A DNA stretch of 38,764 nt from DASUFH01 sp036274645 (lineage in GTDB: Bacteria; Acidobacteriota; Terriglobia; 20CM-2-55-15), in the NCBI GenBank assembly GCA_036274645.1, contig DASUFH010000213.1, positions 1-38,764 on the forward strand. The letters are read 5' to 3'. The notes below the pieces were generated by a model. That model made no database searches. It was not told the origin of the DNA and saw only the letters and a list, made by a program, of their open reading frames with translations. A program made the translations under genes and the position numbers. This document shows, piece after piece, positions 15,912-24,941 of this stretch. Each line of letters begins with the position of its first letter. Position 1 is the stretch's first letter.

Positions 15912-16037
15912 TTGATCAACTACGGCGGGGTCCGCTTCGGGCCCGCCGGACCGGTTGGCGCGCAGATTGACGTGCGCGGCTACACGCAGGTCCGTCTTCA
16001 GGTGAAGTTGAGGAGTATACTGGCGGGCGGGATTTGA
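15912..16037 (+). pseudogene. Possible gene remnant upstream of the 16081 gene
   Basis: One frame reads LINYGGVRFGPAGPVGAQID then VRGYTQVRLQVK and stops at 16037, with no credible start. The beta-rich pattern looks protein-like but the family is not recognised. The rest of 15802-16080 holds the divergent promoters; nothing else identified. Confidence 0.2.
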
Positions 16038-16080
16038 ACTCCTGTCAACTCAACCTTCATTCGCTTCCAGGGAGAAACGG

Positions 16081-16836
16081 ATGCGCAGTCGATCGGAAAT
16101 CGTCTTACTCACTTTCGTGGCCATCGCGCTGTCCGCCGCCGGATTGGCGCAGACGCCATCGGCAAAGACACCGGATCTGACCGGTGTCTGGACCACCTAT
16201 CGGGCGCCGGGACAGGCCCAGGGCCGCGGCGGTGGCGCCGCGCGCGGGGCGCAACCGGAATTGCCTCTGCGTCCCGAAGCCCGAGGGAAGGTCCAGGAGT
16301 ACCAGCAGTTGATCGCCGGCACCGGAGATACGCCCGGAGGTTATTGTCTGGGCACAGGAATGCCGGGATCCATGATGGGTTCGGGCGGGTACCCGATGGA
16401 AATCATCCAGCGACCCGATCAGATCACGATCATCTACGAAGCGCACAACGAGATTCGCAGGGTCTATTTCGGATCCAGGATCATTCCCGAAAAAGACCGG
16501 CTTCCCGAACGGAATGGATACTCGACAGGACGGTGGGATGGCGACACGCTCGTCGTCGAAACCACGAAGCTGAACGAGCAGGTGGATCAGCGCTACCCAC
16601 ACAGCGATCAGGCGCGCATCGTTGAGCGCTATTCGTTGTCGGAGGAGAATGGACAGAAGGTGCTCACGGCGCAAATGACGATGACGGATCCTGCTTTCTA
16701 CACGGCGCCCGTGGTTGAAACCAAGAAATGGTCCATCGTTCCGAACGGATTCCTCATGACCTATGAATGCAACGAACCCGCCTGGCTTAATCGGCTGGAA
16801 GAGTTGCGAGCCAGGAGTTCACAGTCCACAAAATAG
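16081..16836 (+). CDS. Exported protein of unknown function ('DLTGVW' type)
   Basis: 251 residues with a signal peptide (IVLLTFVAIALSAAGLAQ). The mature part begins TPDLTGVWTTYR, has a Gly/Arg-rich insert, then PGGYCLGTGMPGSMM, RPDQITIIYEAHNEIRRVYF, GYSTGRWDGDTLVVETT and TDPAFYTAPVVETKKW. This set is found in many acidobacterial and proteobacterial secreted proteins, often with DUF6152 partners as here, but no biochemical function is known to me. GGGAG sits eight bases before the ATG. The next gene follows after 19 bases and is probably in the same operon. Confidence 0.8.
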   Translation: MRSRSEIVLLTFVAIALSAAGLAQTPSAKTPDLTGVWTTYRAPGQAQGRGGGAARGAQPELPLRPEARGKVQEYQQLIAGTGDTPGGYCLGTGMPGSMMGSGGYPMEIIQRPDQITIIYEAHNEIRRVYFGSRIIPEKDRLPERNGYSTGRWDGDTLVVETTKLNEQVDQRYPHSDQARIVERYSLSEENGQKVLTAQMTMTDPAFYTAPVVETKKWSIVPNGFLMTYECNEPAWLNRLEELRARSSQSTK

Positions 16837-16855
16837 ATACCGGAGTTTATAGAAT

Positions 16856-17236
16856 ATGAGACCTGCCTCTATTGCCCTCGGCGTTGCCTTGATTCTGTCT
16901 GGCGGCCTGACCGCGACAGCGCATCATTCCGCGGCGGCCCAGGATTTCTCCAAACGTGTCGAAATGCAAGGTGTCGTGAAGTCGTGGCAAATCATGAACC
17001 CACACGGCAAACTCGTGGTTCAGGTCACCGATGCGAAGGGCACGCGAGCCATCGAACTCGAAACCCACAGCCGCAATAATGTCTACCGCGCAGGGTATCG
17101 CGACGGCATGATCAAGGCGGGCGACAAGATCAAGATCTACATTGCGCCGAACCGCGACGGCTCCGATGGCGGTTACCTCGTCGCTTTCGAAACTGCCGCC
17201 GGGGAAAAAGTCGGACTCGACGCGTCGCAGCGATGA
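16856..17236 (+). CDS. DUF6152-like exported protein
   Basis: 126 residues. The signal peptide MRPASIALGVALILSGGLTA is followed by HHSAAAQDFSKRVEMQGVVK and SWQIMNPHGKLVVQVTD. The 'AHHS..A.(F/D)....V...G.V......NPH' pattern defines the DUF6152 group, small exported beta-barrel (OB/NfeD-like) proteins that commonly sit next to 'DLTGVW' proteins. The conserved His pair and NPH could bind metal, but this is not established. It is the second gene of the two-gene unit and ends just before repeat elements. Confidence 0.8.
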   Translation: MRPASIALGVALILSGGLTATAHHSAAAQDFSKRVEMQGVVKSWQIMNPHGKLVVQVTDAKGTRAIELETHSRNNVYRAGYRDGMIKAGDKIKIYIAPNRDGSDGGYLVAFETAAGEKVGLDASQR

Positions 17237-17248
17237 CGACGGAAACTG

Positions 17249-17293
17249 ACGTGTCATGACCCTGCCGCTTCGCGGCTCTCCCCCTTCGCAAGG
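17249..17293. repeat. Palindromic repeat (family C), inverted copy 2
   Basis: ACGTGTCATGACC, then a GCCGCTTCGCGGC hairpin, then TCTCCCCCTT. It matches the reverse complement of the element at 8718-8783 and appears cut short where the REP unit at 17302 begins. Confidence 0.7.
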
Positions 17294-17301
17294 TCCCCGA
17301 T

Positions 17302-17340
17302 CTGCATGTAGGGGCGGCCTATGACCGCCCCTGCATGCAG
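17302..17340. repeat. REP-type palindrome (family A), nearly symmetric unit
   Basis: CTGCATGTAGGGGCGGCC-TAT-GACCGCCCCTGCATGCAG is a 39-nt near-perfect palindrome. The usual stem and loop of family A are extended on both sides by CTGCATG. It lies in the convergent gap between the DUF6152 gene and the E1 dehydrogenase gene. Confidence 0.8.
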
Positions 17341-17363
17341 ACGGGGGCAAAGCCACAGGAGGC

Positions 17364-19805
17364 TCAGAATACGGGCGGAAACCGCTGCGGATCGGCGTCG
17401 CGCATCATGGCATAGACGGCTTCCACGATCTGTTCGCGGTTGGGTTTCGAAAAATAGTCCCCGTCGGAGCCGTAGGCCGGACGGTGTGGTTTGGCTGAAA
17501 GCGTGCGGGGTTCGGTGTCCAGCCAGTCGTAGGCGCCTTCCCTCTCCAGAGTCTGCTGCATCATGTACGCCGTCGCGCCGCCCGGCACGTCTTCATCGAG
17601 AAAGAGGACCCGGCTGGTGTTCTTGATCGATTCCGTGATCACGCCCGTCAGGTCGAAGGGCAGGAGCGTCTGGACATCGACAATCTCGATGTCGATTCCG
17701 GACGAAGCGAGCAATTCCGCGGCTTCGAGCGCGATGTCGCAGCACGCTCCGTAGGTCACCACGGTAACGTCGGCGCCCGGCCGCAGGATCTCGGGCGAGC
17801 CGAGCGGCAGCGTGTATTCACCGATGTTTTCGGGCAGCCGCTCCTTTTTCCGGTATCCATTGAGAACTTCGACGACGATTGCCGTGTCGTCGGATCGCAT
17901 GAGCGTATTGTAAAAGCCTGCCGCCTGCGCCGCGTTTCGCGGCACGCACACATACACGCCACGAACCAGATTGAGGACGCCCGACATGGGCGATCCGGAA
18001 TGCCAGATTCCTTCCAGACGGTGACCGCGGGTACAAATGATCACGGGCGACTTCTGCCCGCCGCTGGTGCGCCAGCGCAGGCTGGCCAGATCGTCGGAGA
18101 TGATCTGCAGCGCGTAAAGCAGGTAGTCGAGATACTGGATCTCCGCGATCGGACGAAAGCCTCGCAGTGCCATGCCGATGGCCTGTCCAACGATGGTCGC
18201 CTCGCGGATGCCCGTATCGATGACGCGGTCGACGCCGTATTTATCCTGAAGGTGGGCCCACCCCTGATTGACGCCGCCGAGATGGCCGACGTCTTCGCCC
18301 ATGACGATCAGTTCCGGTATCCGCTGAAACGCCTGATCGAAACACGCGTTCAGAACCTCGAATCCCTTCAGCACGGGAGCGTCGGCGGCAAAGCGGGCGG
18401 GAACAGTGGGAACCTTGAGCGCGGCAGCCGCGGATTCGCTGTAGAGATGCGAACTATACCGCCGCGCATTGACCTCCGCCTGACGCCGTTTCCACTCCCG
18501 GAGTGGCTCGGTAACAGCTGCCGGATCGTCCTTTGCGGCCAGAAGGGCCTCGGTCACCACCGCCAGCGTTGCGCGCCGGAGCGGAACGTCCGTCGCGCGC
18601 AGATCCTTGGCCAGCCGCGTCAGTTCAGCGCCATTCCCGGAAAGCGCGGCCATCGCGTCCATCATCGACACGACGGTTTTCCGCTCATCGTCGATCGGCG
18701 CCTTCAACGCAGCCCAGGCGCGATCGCGCGCGGCAAGCACGTTCTTCTCTTCTTCCGCCTCAATGGCGTCCAGAACCTCGGTTGTGGCGATCTTGCTTTC
18801 AATCAGCCACTCCCGCATCTTCCGCAGGCAATCAAACTCTTTTTCCCAGGCCAGACGCTCTTCGGATTTGTAGCGTTCATGGTTTCCCGAAGTGGAATGG
18901 CCGAACGGCTGGGTCAACTCCGTCACGTGGATGATGGCGGGCTCATGGGTCACGCGAACCCGGTCCGCAGCCTCGATATAGGTCGAACACAGTTCCGGAT
19001 AATCCCAGCCCCGGACCACGTACATGTCGATTCCCGGACGCCCGCCCATGCGATGCTTGAAGCCCTCGAGAATGCGCGAAATGTCGCCCTTCGTCATCTG
19101 AAACGCGTTCGGCGTGGAAATGCCGAAACCGTCATCCCACACCGACAGCAGCATCGGCGCCTGCAGGACGCCCACGGCGTTGACGGCTTCCCAGAACAGA
19201 CCCTCCGCGCAACTCGCGTTGCCGATTGTTCCAAAAACGATTTCATCGCCTCCCGATGTGAACCGGCGGGCGCGGGCGGCAAGGGCCGGGCTGTTGCGAT
19301 AGAGCTTGGAAGCGTACGCCAGTCCGACCAGACGGGGCATCTGGGACGCGGTCGGCGACAGGTCGGCCGTGGAGTTGTAGCGGTCCGTCTGCGGAAGGAA
19401 GTTGCCCGCGTCATCGAGCAGGCGCGTGGCAAAGTGCCCGGTCATCGATCGGCCACCGAACGCGGGTTCGGCGGCGACATCGGCGTGCGCGTAGAGTTGC
19501 GCGAAGAACGCGTCGAGCGTCAGAAGGCCAAGCGAAAACATGACGGTCTGGTCGCGATAGTACCCGGAACGGAGATCGCCCTTGCGAAAGCCGTACGCCA
19601 TCGCCAGCTGAGCGGTCTCCTTGCCGTCGCCGAAGATGCCGAACTTGGCCTTGCCCGCGAAGACTTCACGGCGCCCAACCACGCTGCACTGCCGGCTCCG
19701 GCACGCCACGCGGTAGTCGCGCACCACGGCTTCGATATTCCAGCCTCGCGCCTGGTCCCCTTCGGCGAACGGACTGTTTAACGTTGTTGTTGTGGGATTG
19801 GCCAC
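17364..19805 (-). CDS. Fused E1 alpha/beta 2-oxoacid dehydrogenase-like TPP enzyme
   Basis: 813 residues from GTG 19805; a TTG at 19841 is the alternative, and neither has a ribosome site. The N-terminal half resembles E1 alpha: GKAKFGIFGDGKETAQLA, FRSGYYRDQ-like, FGTIGNASCAEGLFWEAVNA and VWDDGFGIST. The C-terminal ~330 residues are E1 beta/transketolase-C: FDQAFQRIPELIVMGEDVG, DTGIREATIVGQAIGMALRG, EIQYLDYLLYALQIISDDLA, VTVVTYGA and VLFLDEDVPGG. Such single-chain enzymes usually decarboxylate pyruvate or branched 2-oxoacids with a separate E2. No E2 or E3 is adjacent. The TPP motif reads GN..CAEG...WDDGFGI instead of GDG...N, a variant of this subfamily. Confidence 0.85.
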   Translation of the reverse strand: MANPTTTTLNSPFAEGDQARGWNIEAVVRDYRVACRSRQCSVVGRREVFAGKAKFGIFGDGKETAQLAMAYGFRKGDLRSGYYRDQTVMFSLGLLTLDAFFAQLYAHADVAAEPAFGGRSMTGHFATRLLDDAGNFLPQTDRYNSTADLSPTASQMPRLVGLAYASKLYRNSPALAARARRFTSGGDEIVFGTIGNASCAEGLFWEAVNAVGVLQAPMLLSVWDDGFGISTPNAFQMTKGDISRILEGFKHRMGGRPGIDMYVVRGWDYPELCSTYIEAADRVRVTHEPAIIHVTELTQPFGHSTSGNHERYKSEERLAWEKEFDCLRKMREWLIESKIATTEVLDAIEAEEEKNVLAARDRAWAALKAPIDDERKTVVSMMDAMAALSGNGAELTRLAKDLRATDVPLRRATLAVVTEALLAAKDDPAAVTEPLREWKRRQAEVNARRYSSHLYSESAAAALKVPTVPARFAADAPVLKGFEVLNACFDQAFQRIPELIVMGEDVGHLGGVNQGWAHLQDKYGVDRVIDTGIREATIVGQAIGMALRGFRPIAEIQYLDYLLYALQIISDDLASLRWRTSGGQKSPVIICTRGHRLEGIWHSGSPMSGVLNLVRGVYVCVPRNAAQAAGFYNTLMRSDDTAIVVEVLNGYRKKERLPENIGEYTLPLGSPEILRPGADVTVVTYGACCDIALEAAELLASSGIDIEIVDVQTLLPFDLTGVITESIKNTSRVLFLDEDVPGGATAYMMQQTLEREGAYDWLDTEPRTLSAKPHRPAYGSDGDYFSKPNREQIVEAVYAMMRDADPQRFPPVF

Positions 19806-19946
19806 AATCAGATGATGCCCGATAGGATTCCACCAGGGCAAGCGAAGCCGGAAGAAGGCCGTGAGGAACAGACGACTCCGAACAGATTCGCGCGACTAAT
19901 CGTCAGGGACTCTGAGCATTTTGGGTCCCCGCCTCGTTGTTCCTCG

Positions 19947-20050
19947 TTGTAGGGGCGGTCTATTGACCGCCCAGCGTTTCAGAGTGAATTTCTGTGCGAT
20001 CAAGAGATTTCCACCCCGAAACGCCGGGCGGTCATAGACCGCCCCTACAA
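19947..20050. repeat. REPIN-like pair of REP units (family A)
   Basis: Unit 1 (19947-19980) reads TTGTAGGGGCGGTC-TATT-GACCGCCC then AGCGTTTC. Unit 2 (20018-20050) reads GAAACGCC then GGGCGGTCATAGACCGCCC and CTACAA. The units face each other, with matching inner GTTTC/GAAAC and a 37-bp spacer, so the whole 104 bp can fold into one hairpin. It lies between the E1 gene and the HAD gene, both on minus. Confidence 0.85.
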
Positions 20051-20069
20051 GCAGATTCTCCCTTTTCGG

Positions 20070-21098
20070 CTATTTCTCCCAGGCGAAAATGCGATTCCAG
20101 TCGTTTTTCATACTGATCACTGGCCAGCCGCGCTTCGTGGCTTCGGTCATCAGCGTTTCGGGAAACGCGCCGAATTTGGTGTCCGGGAGATGCCGGGCCG
20201 GACCGTATGCGTACTCGCGTTGCGGGTCGTCGTGCAGAACGAGCATCGCCAGGCGCGCTCCTCCACCGGCCTGGGTGTACTCCAGCATTTCGCGATCGCC
20301 GGCCGAATTGCCGAACGCGGCGCGGGGCCGCCGGCCGATCATGAGATGAATGCCTTGAGGCTTTCCGGTCTTATCGTCGTTCAACAGCAGCTGGGGTTCT
20401 TTCGTCAGAGTCGGCTCACCGCTTGTGTTGTAGCCGAACTTCGTTTCACCGACCGAACCAACGACCTGCTCGGGCGGGATGCCATACACCTGCTCGGCGT
20501 ACGCCCGCACGAAGTCCTGCCCTCCTCCGGTCACGAAGTACGTCTTGTACCCGTTCGCGCGCAGGTAACGCATCAGTTCGAGCATCGGCTGGTAAACGAG
20601 TTCGGTATAGGGCCGCTGCCATCGGTGGTCCTTCGCCGACCGAAACCAGTTTTTCACGTCCGTGTTGAACTGCTCAACAGTCATTCCGCTCAGCGTTTCC
20701 GTGGCAAGCCTCTCAAGATCCGCCATGGAGAGCCGGGCCATTGAAACATGCTCCCCGGACAACAGACTCTTGAACGGTTCAACCTCCCTCAATTCAGGCT
20801 TCTGCCTGACGACAACCGGAACCCGCGACAGGCAGTAGGCCAGCTGCGTAACAATTGGATGCTCGACCCAGGTTGTGCCGTCCTGGTCGAATGCGGCAAT
20901 GCGCTCTTCCGGCGCAACATACTGTGGACTCGCCTGGTCCGTCGTGACGCGAACGAATTCCAGAATCGCCTGTTTGGCGGGCCCGTCATTCCATGACGGC
21001 AGGGGATCCGTCTGGGCGTAAGCGACAGCCAGCAGGCACAACACACTCACGAGCGCGGCCGTCAGACGGAGTCGAAGAAGCTGCGAAGCCTTGTTCAT
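20070..21098 (-). CDS. Exported HAD-family phosphatase
   Basis: 342 residues with a signal peptide (LTAALVSVLCLLAVAYAQ). HAD motif I is AAFDQDGTTW with nucleophile Asp71 and Asp73. Motif II is YFVTGGG, the motif III lysine is probably in NDDKTGKPQGI, and motif IV is AFGNSAGDREM. A long helical cap lies between motifs I and II. It is related to phosphoserine-phosphatase-like HADs that are exported in soil bacteria; the substrate is unknown, with periplasmic phosphomonoesters likely. The start has GGAG seven bases upstream. A homologous organisation upstream of a beta-barrel gene suggests no shared operon (divergent). Confidence 0.87.
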   Translation of the reverse strand: MNKASQLLRLRLTAALVSVLCLLAVAYAQTDPLPSWNDGPAKQAILEFVRVTTDQASPQYVAPEERIAAFDQDGTTWVEHPIVTQLAYCLSRVPVVVRQKPELREVEPFKSLLSGEHVSMARLSMADLERLATETLSGMTVEQFNTDVKNWFRSAKDHRWQRPYTELVYQPMLELMRYLRANGYKTYFVTGGGQDFVRAYAEQVYGIPPEQVVGSVGETKFGYNTSGEPTLTKEPQLLLNDDKTGKPQGIHLMIGRRPRAAFGNSAGDREMLEYTQAGGGARLAMLVLHDDPQREYAYGPARHLPDTKFGAFPETLMTEATKRGWPVISMKNDWNRIFAWEK

Positions 21099-21240
21099 TC
21101 TGCGTCTCCTTTTCCATGGGTCTCTTGCGATCCGGGCGCCAAATCGCAGAACTCCGCGAATGATTGCTGCTCAGAAGATTCCTCCGCCTCTGGAATCACA
21201 GGTGCAGTCTTCAATCGGACGCATCCGGACGGCTTTGCGC

Positions 21241-21312
21241 ATATGACCGCCCAATCACAAGGGGTTCCATTCCGATACGCGGGTGGTCATAGACCGCCCC
21301 TGCAGGCAGACG
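21241..21312. repeat. Decayed REPIN-like pair (family A)
   Basis: The right unit GGGTGGTCATAGACCGCCCC followed by TGCAGGCAGACG (from about 21280) matches the family. A truncated left half-unit TATGACCGCCCAATC is at 21242-21256. It lies in the divergent gap between the HAD gene and the 21341 gene, so it may sit close to promoters of both. Confidence 0.65.
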
Positions 21313-21340
21313 AGGGCACAAAGGTTCCCGAACCGGGCCA

Positions 21341-22063
21341 ATGGAATCGAAGATTAATACGAGCTTCGTCGTTGCGCTGGTGGCTCTCGCCGGTCTGAAT
21401 GGCGTGAATGCCTCCGGTCAGAACCCGGACACCGGTTGGGAGTTACGCCCGAAAGTTGTCGCCGCAATCGAACTCCGGCCACGAACCCGCCTCGATAGCT
21501 GGGTGGAAACGGAACATGGACTGAATTTTCCGTTCCAACGGTGGCGGACGGGCGCTTTGCTCAGTCTCCGCATGAAACCCATCCTGAAATTGCACACATA
21601 CGACATCGATCAGAACAGGGATAACTATGTCGTGCTTGCCGGCGGGTATGAATTCCTGCACACGGTGGAGGAAGGCGAAACCAGGACGGAAAACAGGATC
21701 ATTGCGGAGATCACGCCCAACATTCCCCTGGCAGGCCTGCTGTTCAGCGACCGGAACAGAGGCGAATTTCGCTGGATCGACGGAGATTACCGTTTCCGCT
21801 ATCGCAACCGGCTCGTGATCGGCGATCGCCTGGAGACGGGTGGGTTCAAATACACGCCATACCTGTCCGGAGAGGTCTTCTATGACCAGAGTCGTCACGA
21901 GTGGAATCAGACTCGATATGGGTTTGGCGTGCAGTTTCCATATCGGAAGATACTGATGCTCGACACCTACCTGCTCCACCAGAACTGCACGGGGTGCGCT
22001 CAGAGCCCCGTGAATATGGTGGGAATCATTCTCAACCTCTATCTCAGAAGACAAAACAACTGA
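21341..22063 (+). CDS. DUF2490-like outer-membrane beta-barrel protein
   Basis: 240 residues with a signal peptide ending near VNASGQ. The mature protein is dominated by alternating aromatic/charged strands: WELRPKVVAAIELRPRTRLD, NYVVLAGGYEFLHT, ENRIIAEITPNIPL, FRYRNRLVIGDRL, YTPYLSGEVFYDQ, and it ends with an amphipathic strand. The repeated RNR/R.R.R pattern matches DUF2490, presumed outer-membrane porin-like barrels. No function is known. No ribosome site is visible before the ATG. Confidence 0.7.
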   Translation: MESKINTSFVVALVALAGLNGVNASGQNPDTGWELRPKVVAAIELRPRTRLDSWVETEHGLNFPFQRWRTGALLSLRMKPILKLHTYDIDQNRDNYVVLAGGYEFLHTVEEGETRTENRIIAEITPNIPLAGLLFSDRNRGEFRWIDGDYRFRYRNRLVIGDRLETGGFKYTPYLSGEVFYDQSRHEWNQTRYGFGVQFPYRKILMLDTYLLHQNCTGCAQSPVNMVGIILNLYLRRQNN

Positions 22064-22184
22064 GGGAAAAGGCATGGGCTGCGTTCATTCGCTGTTGCGG
22101 CAGGCGGCCGGTTTTGCCTATGCTCGGAAGTTGCGCCGAACGCGCGGCGGAATGACAAAAGGAAAAGGAGAAACAAGCGACCGC

Positions 22185-23474
22185 ATGTCATCGACTGTCC
22201 GGAACCGCCGCGCTTACTCATGGGCATTCCTGGTTCTGGCCATGACTTTTGTCCCGGCCCTGCTGGCCGCGCAGGCGACCGCGCCGATTCTCGACCATCC
22301 TAAATTCAAGGCGGCTCAGGAATTCCTGTCGGCCGACTATGACCGCACGGTTGCGGAAGCCATTACGTTGACCGAAATCGAAGCGCCGCCTTTCAAGGAG
22401 GCGCGGCGCGCGCAGGCGTTCGCGGAACGGATGCGCGACACGGGACTGGTCAACGTGGAAATCGACGCGGAAGGCAACGTCACCGCGCTGCGGAAGGGTA
22501 AGGGCGGCGGCCCGCTGATCGCCATTGCGGCGCATCTGGACACGGTTTTTCCGGAAGGGACCGACGTCAAAGTCAAACGGCGGGGCACGATCCTTTCCGC
22601 GCCGGGAATCGGCGACGACACGTACGGCCTCGCGGTACTTCTGGCGATGGCGCGCGCGATGGACCAGGCCGGAATCGATACCGACGCCGATATCCTTTTT
22701 ATTGGCGACGTCGGGGAAGAGGGCCCGGGCGATCTGCGCGGCATGAAGTACATCTTCCAGAAAGGGCCATACAAGGATCGCATCGACGCGTTCATCTCGA
22801 TCGACGGCTCCGGCGCGGGCAGCGACATTACGACAGGGGCGCTGGGCAGCAAACGGTATCGGGTCACGTTCAAAGGTCCGGGAGGCCACAGCTACGCCTC
22901 ATTTGGCCTGGTCAATCCGGCGTACGCGCTGGGTCGGGCCATCAGCAAACTGGTCAGCCTCCAGGTGCCGCTGAATCCCCGCACGACATATAACGTCGGC
23001 ATGATCGGCGGCGGCACTTCGGTGAACTCGATTCCGTTCGAGGTCTGGATGGATGTCGATCTGCGTTCCGAGTCGCCTCAGGAGCTCGACCGGCTGGCCG
23101 ACAACTTCGTCCGCTTGATGCGCGCCGCGGTCCAGGAAGAGAACCGCGCGCATTCCACGGCGCAGGGCGCGGTCAGCGTGACAGTCGACATGGTGGGCGA
23201 GCGGCCCAGCGGAGAAACGCCGGGCGCCTCGAAGATTGTCCAGGCCGCAAGCGCCGTCATCCGCGGATTCGGTCTGACGCCAACTTACAGCGTGGCGAGC
23301 ACGGATTCCAACATTCCGATCAGCATGAAGATTCCGGCCATCACCATGGATTTTGGAACGGACGGCGGACGGGCGCACACGCTCGACGAGTGGATGGACG
23401 TCGAAAAGAGGGCCGGAGTTCGCGGCATCACCATCATCATGGCCACACTGCTGACGTTAACCGGCGCGCGCTGA
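22185..23474 (+). CDS. Exported M20 family metallopeptidase
   Basis: 429 residues from ATG 22185, which puts a signal peptide (AYSWAFLVLAMTFVPALLAAQ) at the N-terminus; ATG 22152 is an alternative with extra hydrophilic residues. The M20 di-zinc ligands are visible: HLDTVFPEG, GIGDDTYGLA, GDVGEEGPGDLRG with the catalytic Glu, SIDGSG and the final His in RAHTLDEWM. The dimerisation (lid) domain starts about KRYRVTFKGPGGHSYASFG. Members cleave small peptides or acylated amino acids (carboxypeptidase/aminoacylase/PepT types). It precedes hemG by 13 bases, perhaps co-transcribed, without an obvious functional link. Confidence 0.9.
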   Translation: MSSTVRNRRAYSWAFLVLAMTFVPALLAAQATAPILDHPKFKAAQEFLSADYDRTVAEAITLTEIEAPPFKEARRAQAFAERMRDTGLVNVEIDAEGNVTALRKGKGGGPLIAIAAHLDTVFPEGTDVKVKRRGTILSAPGIGDDTYGLAVLLAMARAMDQAGIDTDADILFIGDVGEEGPGDLRGMKYIFQKGPYKDRIDAFISIDGSGAGSDITTGALGSKRYRVTFKGPGGHSYASFGLVNPAYALGRAISKLVSLQVPLNPRTTYNVGMIGGGTSVNSIPFEVWMDVDLRSESPQELDRLADNFVRLMRAAVQEENRAHSTAQGAVSVTVDMVGERPSGETPGASKIVQAASAVIRGFGLTPTYSVASTDSNIPISMKIPAITMDFGTDGGRAHTLDEWMDVEKRAGVRGITIIMATLLTLTGAR

Positions 23475-23487
23475 AGAGGATCTCCGA

Positions 23488-24783
23488 ATGGACCCGGTCA
23501 TTGTGGTCGGCGCCGGCATCGCCGGTCTTTCGTGCGCGCGCGCCCTTGTCCGGCGCGGAATCGAAACCGTCGTTCTGGAAGCAGGGAACCGCGTCGGCGG
23601 CGTGGTTCAGTCGGAGCGAATCGACGGCTTTCTCGTTGAGCATGGACCCAACACGCTTCTGCCCACCGCCCACACGTTCCAGATGCTGGAAGAGATCGGT
23701 CTTCTGGACACGCTGATCGCGGCCCCGCGAAAAGCCGCCCGCTACGTGGTGATCCAGGGGCGCCTGCGCAAGATTCCATGGGGTCCTCTTTCTATTCCCG
23801 GACTCCTTCGCGCTCTGGCGGAGCCATTTGTGCGTTCGAAATCCCCCGAAGACGAATCCGTCGCCGCTTTTTTCCGGCGCCGCCTTGGCCGGGAGGCCCA
23901 TGAACGCCTGGCCGCCCCGTTCATCGGTGGCATCTATGCCGGAAACGCAGAAAAGCTGAGTGTCGCGGCGGCGTTTCCCCGGTTGGTCGAAATCGAGCGG
24001 GAATATGGCAGTATCATGGCCGGCATGGCGCGGGGAGGATCACGAAAGAAAGGGGAACAGAATTCGGCTCGCAAGAGGCGCAGCGTGATTTCATCGTTTC
24101 CGGACGGGATGCAAACGCTGCCTCAGCGCATGGCCGAAGGGATACGGGTCGAATTGAATTCCCACAGCGTCCGTATTGGCAAGACCGCGGCGGCGGCCGC
24201 GACGGTGCTCGCCACGCCTGCATACGCGGCGGCGGAAGTCGTCGCCTCGTACGATCCCGACCTGTCCGAGATACTCCAAGCCATTGAGTACGCGCCAATC
24301 GTCATCGCCACAACGACGCTGTCGCCGGAAAACGCGGAAGCCGCGCCGCAGGGTTTCGGCTATCTCGCGCCGCCGACGGAACGGTTGAACACCCTGGGCA
24401 CGCTGTTCAGCTCCTCACTGTTTCCGGGCCGGGCGCCGGCCGGAAGAGGACTCCTGACGTCGTATCTCGGAGGCGCGTTGAAGCCCGAAGCGTTCGACTG
24501 GCCCGATACGCGCGTTTGGGAAGCCGTCTGCCCGGAGCTGAAACGTCTGCTCCGGCTGCCGGCGTCTCCCGAGCCGCTCAGGATCTTTCGCCATCGCCGC
24601 GGAATCCCGCAATATCTGATCGGACATCTCCGATGGAGACGGACCCTTGACACGCAACTGAAGCGCACACCGGGACTGTTCCTTACTGGAAATTATCTCG
24701 ACGGGGTCTCTCTCCCCGCCACCCTCGAACATGGCGAAAAGACGGCTGCGGCAGTAGCGGAGTTCCTCAAGGCAGCCCGATGA
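23488..24783 (+). CDS. hemG: Protoporphyrinogen/coproporphyrinogen oxidase, HemG(HemY)-type flavoprotein
   Basis: 431 residues. The Rossmann FAD site is at the N-terminus (IVVGAGIAGLSCARAL, GxGxxG at 8-13, then VVLEAGNRVGGVVQSERIDG). EHGPNTLL, FIGGIYAGN (product-binding region) and the C-terminal LTGNYLDGVSLPATLEHGEK FAD motif are typical of HemY-type oxygen-dependent protoporphyrinogen IX or coproporphyrinogen III oxidases in heme synthesis. It is somewhat shorter than the usual ~465, with an Arg/Lys-rich loop near residue 185. It has GAGGA eight bases before the ATG. No other heme genes are in the window. Confidence 0.9.
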   Translation: MDPVIVVGAGIAGLSCARALVRRGIETVVLEAGNRVGGVVQSERIDGFLVEHGPNTLLPTAHTFQMLEEIGLLDTLIAAPRKAARYVVIQGRLRKIPWGPLSIPGLLRALAEPFVRSKSPEDESVAAFFRRRLGREAHERLAAPFIGGIYAGNAEKLSVAAAFPRLVEIEREYGSIMAGMARGGSRKKGEQNSARKRRSVISSFPDGMQTLPQRMAEGIRVELNSHSVRIGKTAAAAATVLATPAYAAAEVVASYDPDLSEILQAIEYAPIVIATTTLSPENAEAAPQGFGYLAPPTERLNTLGTLFSSSLFPGRAPAGRGLLTSYLGGALKPEAFDWPDTRVWEAVCPELKRLLRLPASPEPLRIFRHRRGIPQYLIGHLRWRRTLDTQLKRTPGLFLTGNYLDGVSLPATLEHGEKTAAAVAEFLKAAR

Positions 24784-24920
24784 AGCAGGCGGCAGGCATC
24801 GGACTCCGGGTAACGCCGGAACGTCCACTCCACCAGTCGTTGCACAGGAAGCATAATGGCGCGCCGCCGCGCGTCGTGAAGGAATCGAAGAACCTGCGCT
24901 GGCAGGATTCAGGCCGGTAA
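24780..24920 (+). CDS. Possible 46-residue ORF overlapping the hemG stop
   Basis: ATG 24780 overlaps the hemG stop as ATGA and reads MKQAAGIGLRVTPERPLHQS and on to WQDSGR. It is basic and resembles no known family. The 4-nt overlap is the coupling arrangement seen elsewhere here, but the ORF is short and may be chance. It ends 21 bases before fbp. Confidence 0.25.
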   Translation: MKQAAGIGLRVTPERPLHQSLHRKHNGAPPRVVKESKNLRWQDSGR

Positions 24921-24941
24921 CGCGAGTACGGAGGAAACAAC

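Noticed and set aside
18000..19781. A 593-codon plus-strand open frame opposite the E1 gene
   Set aside because: High-GC antisense shadow: no ribosome site, no domain, and the E1 frame explains the sequence.
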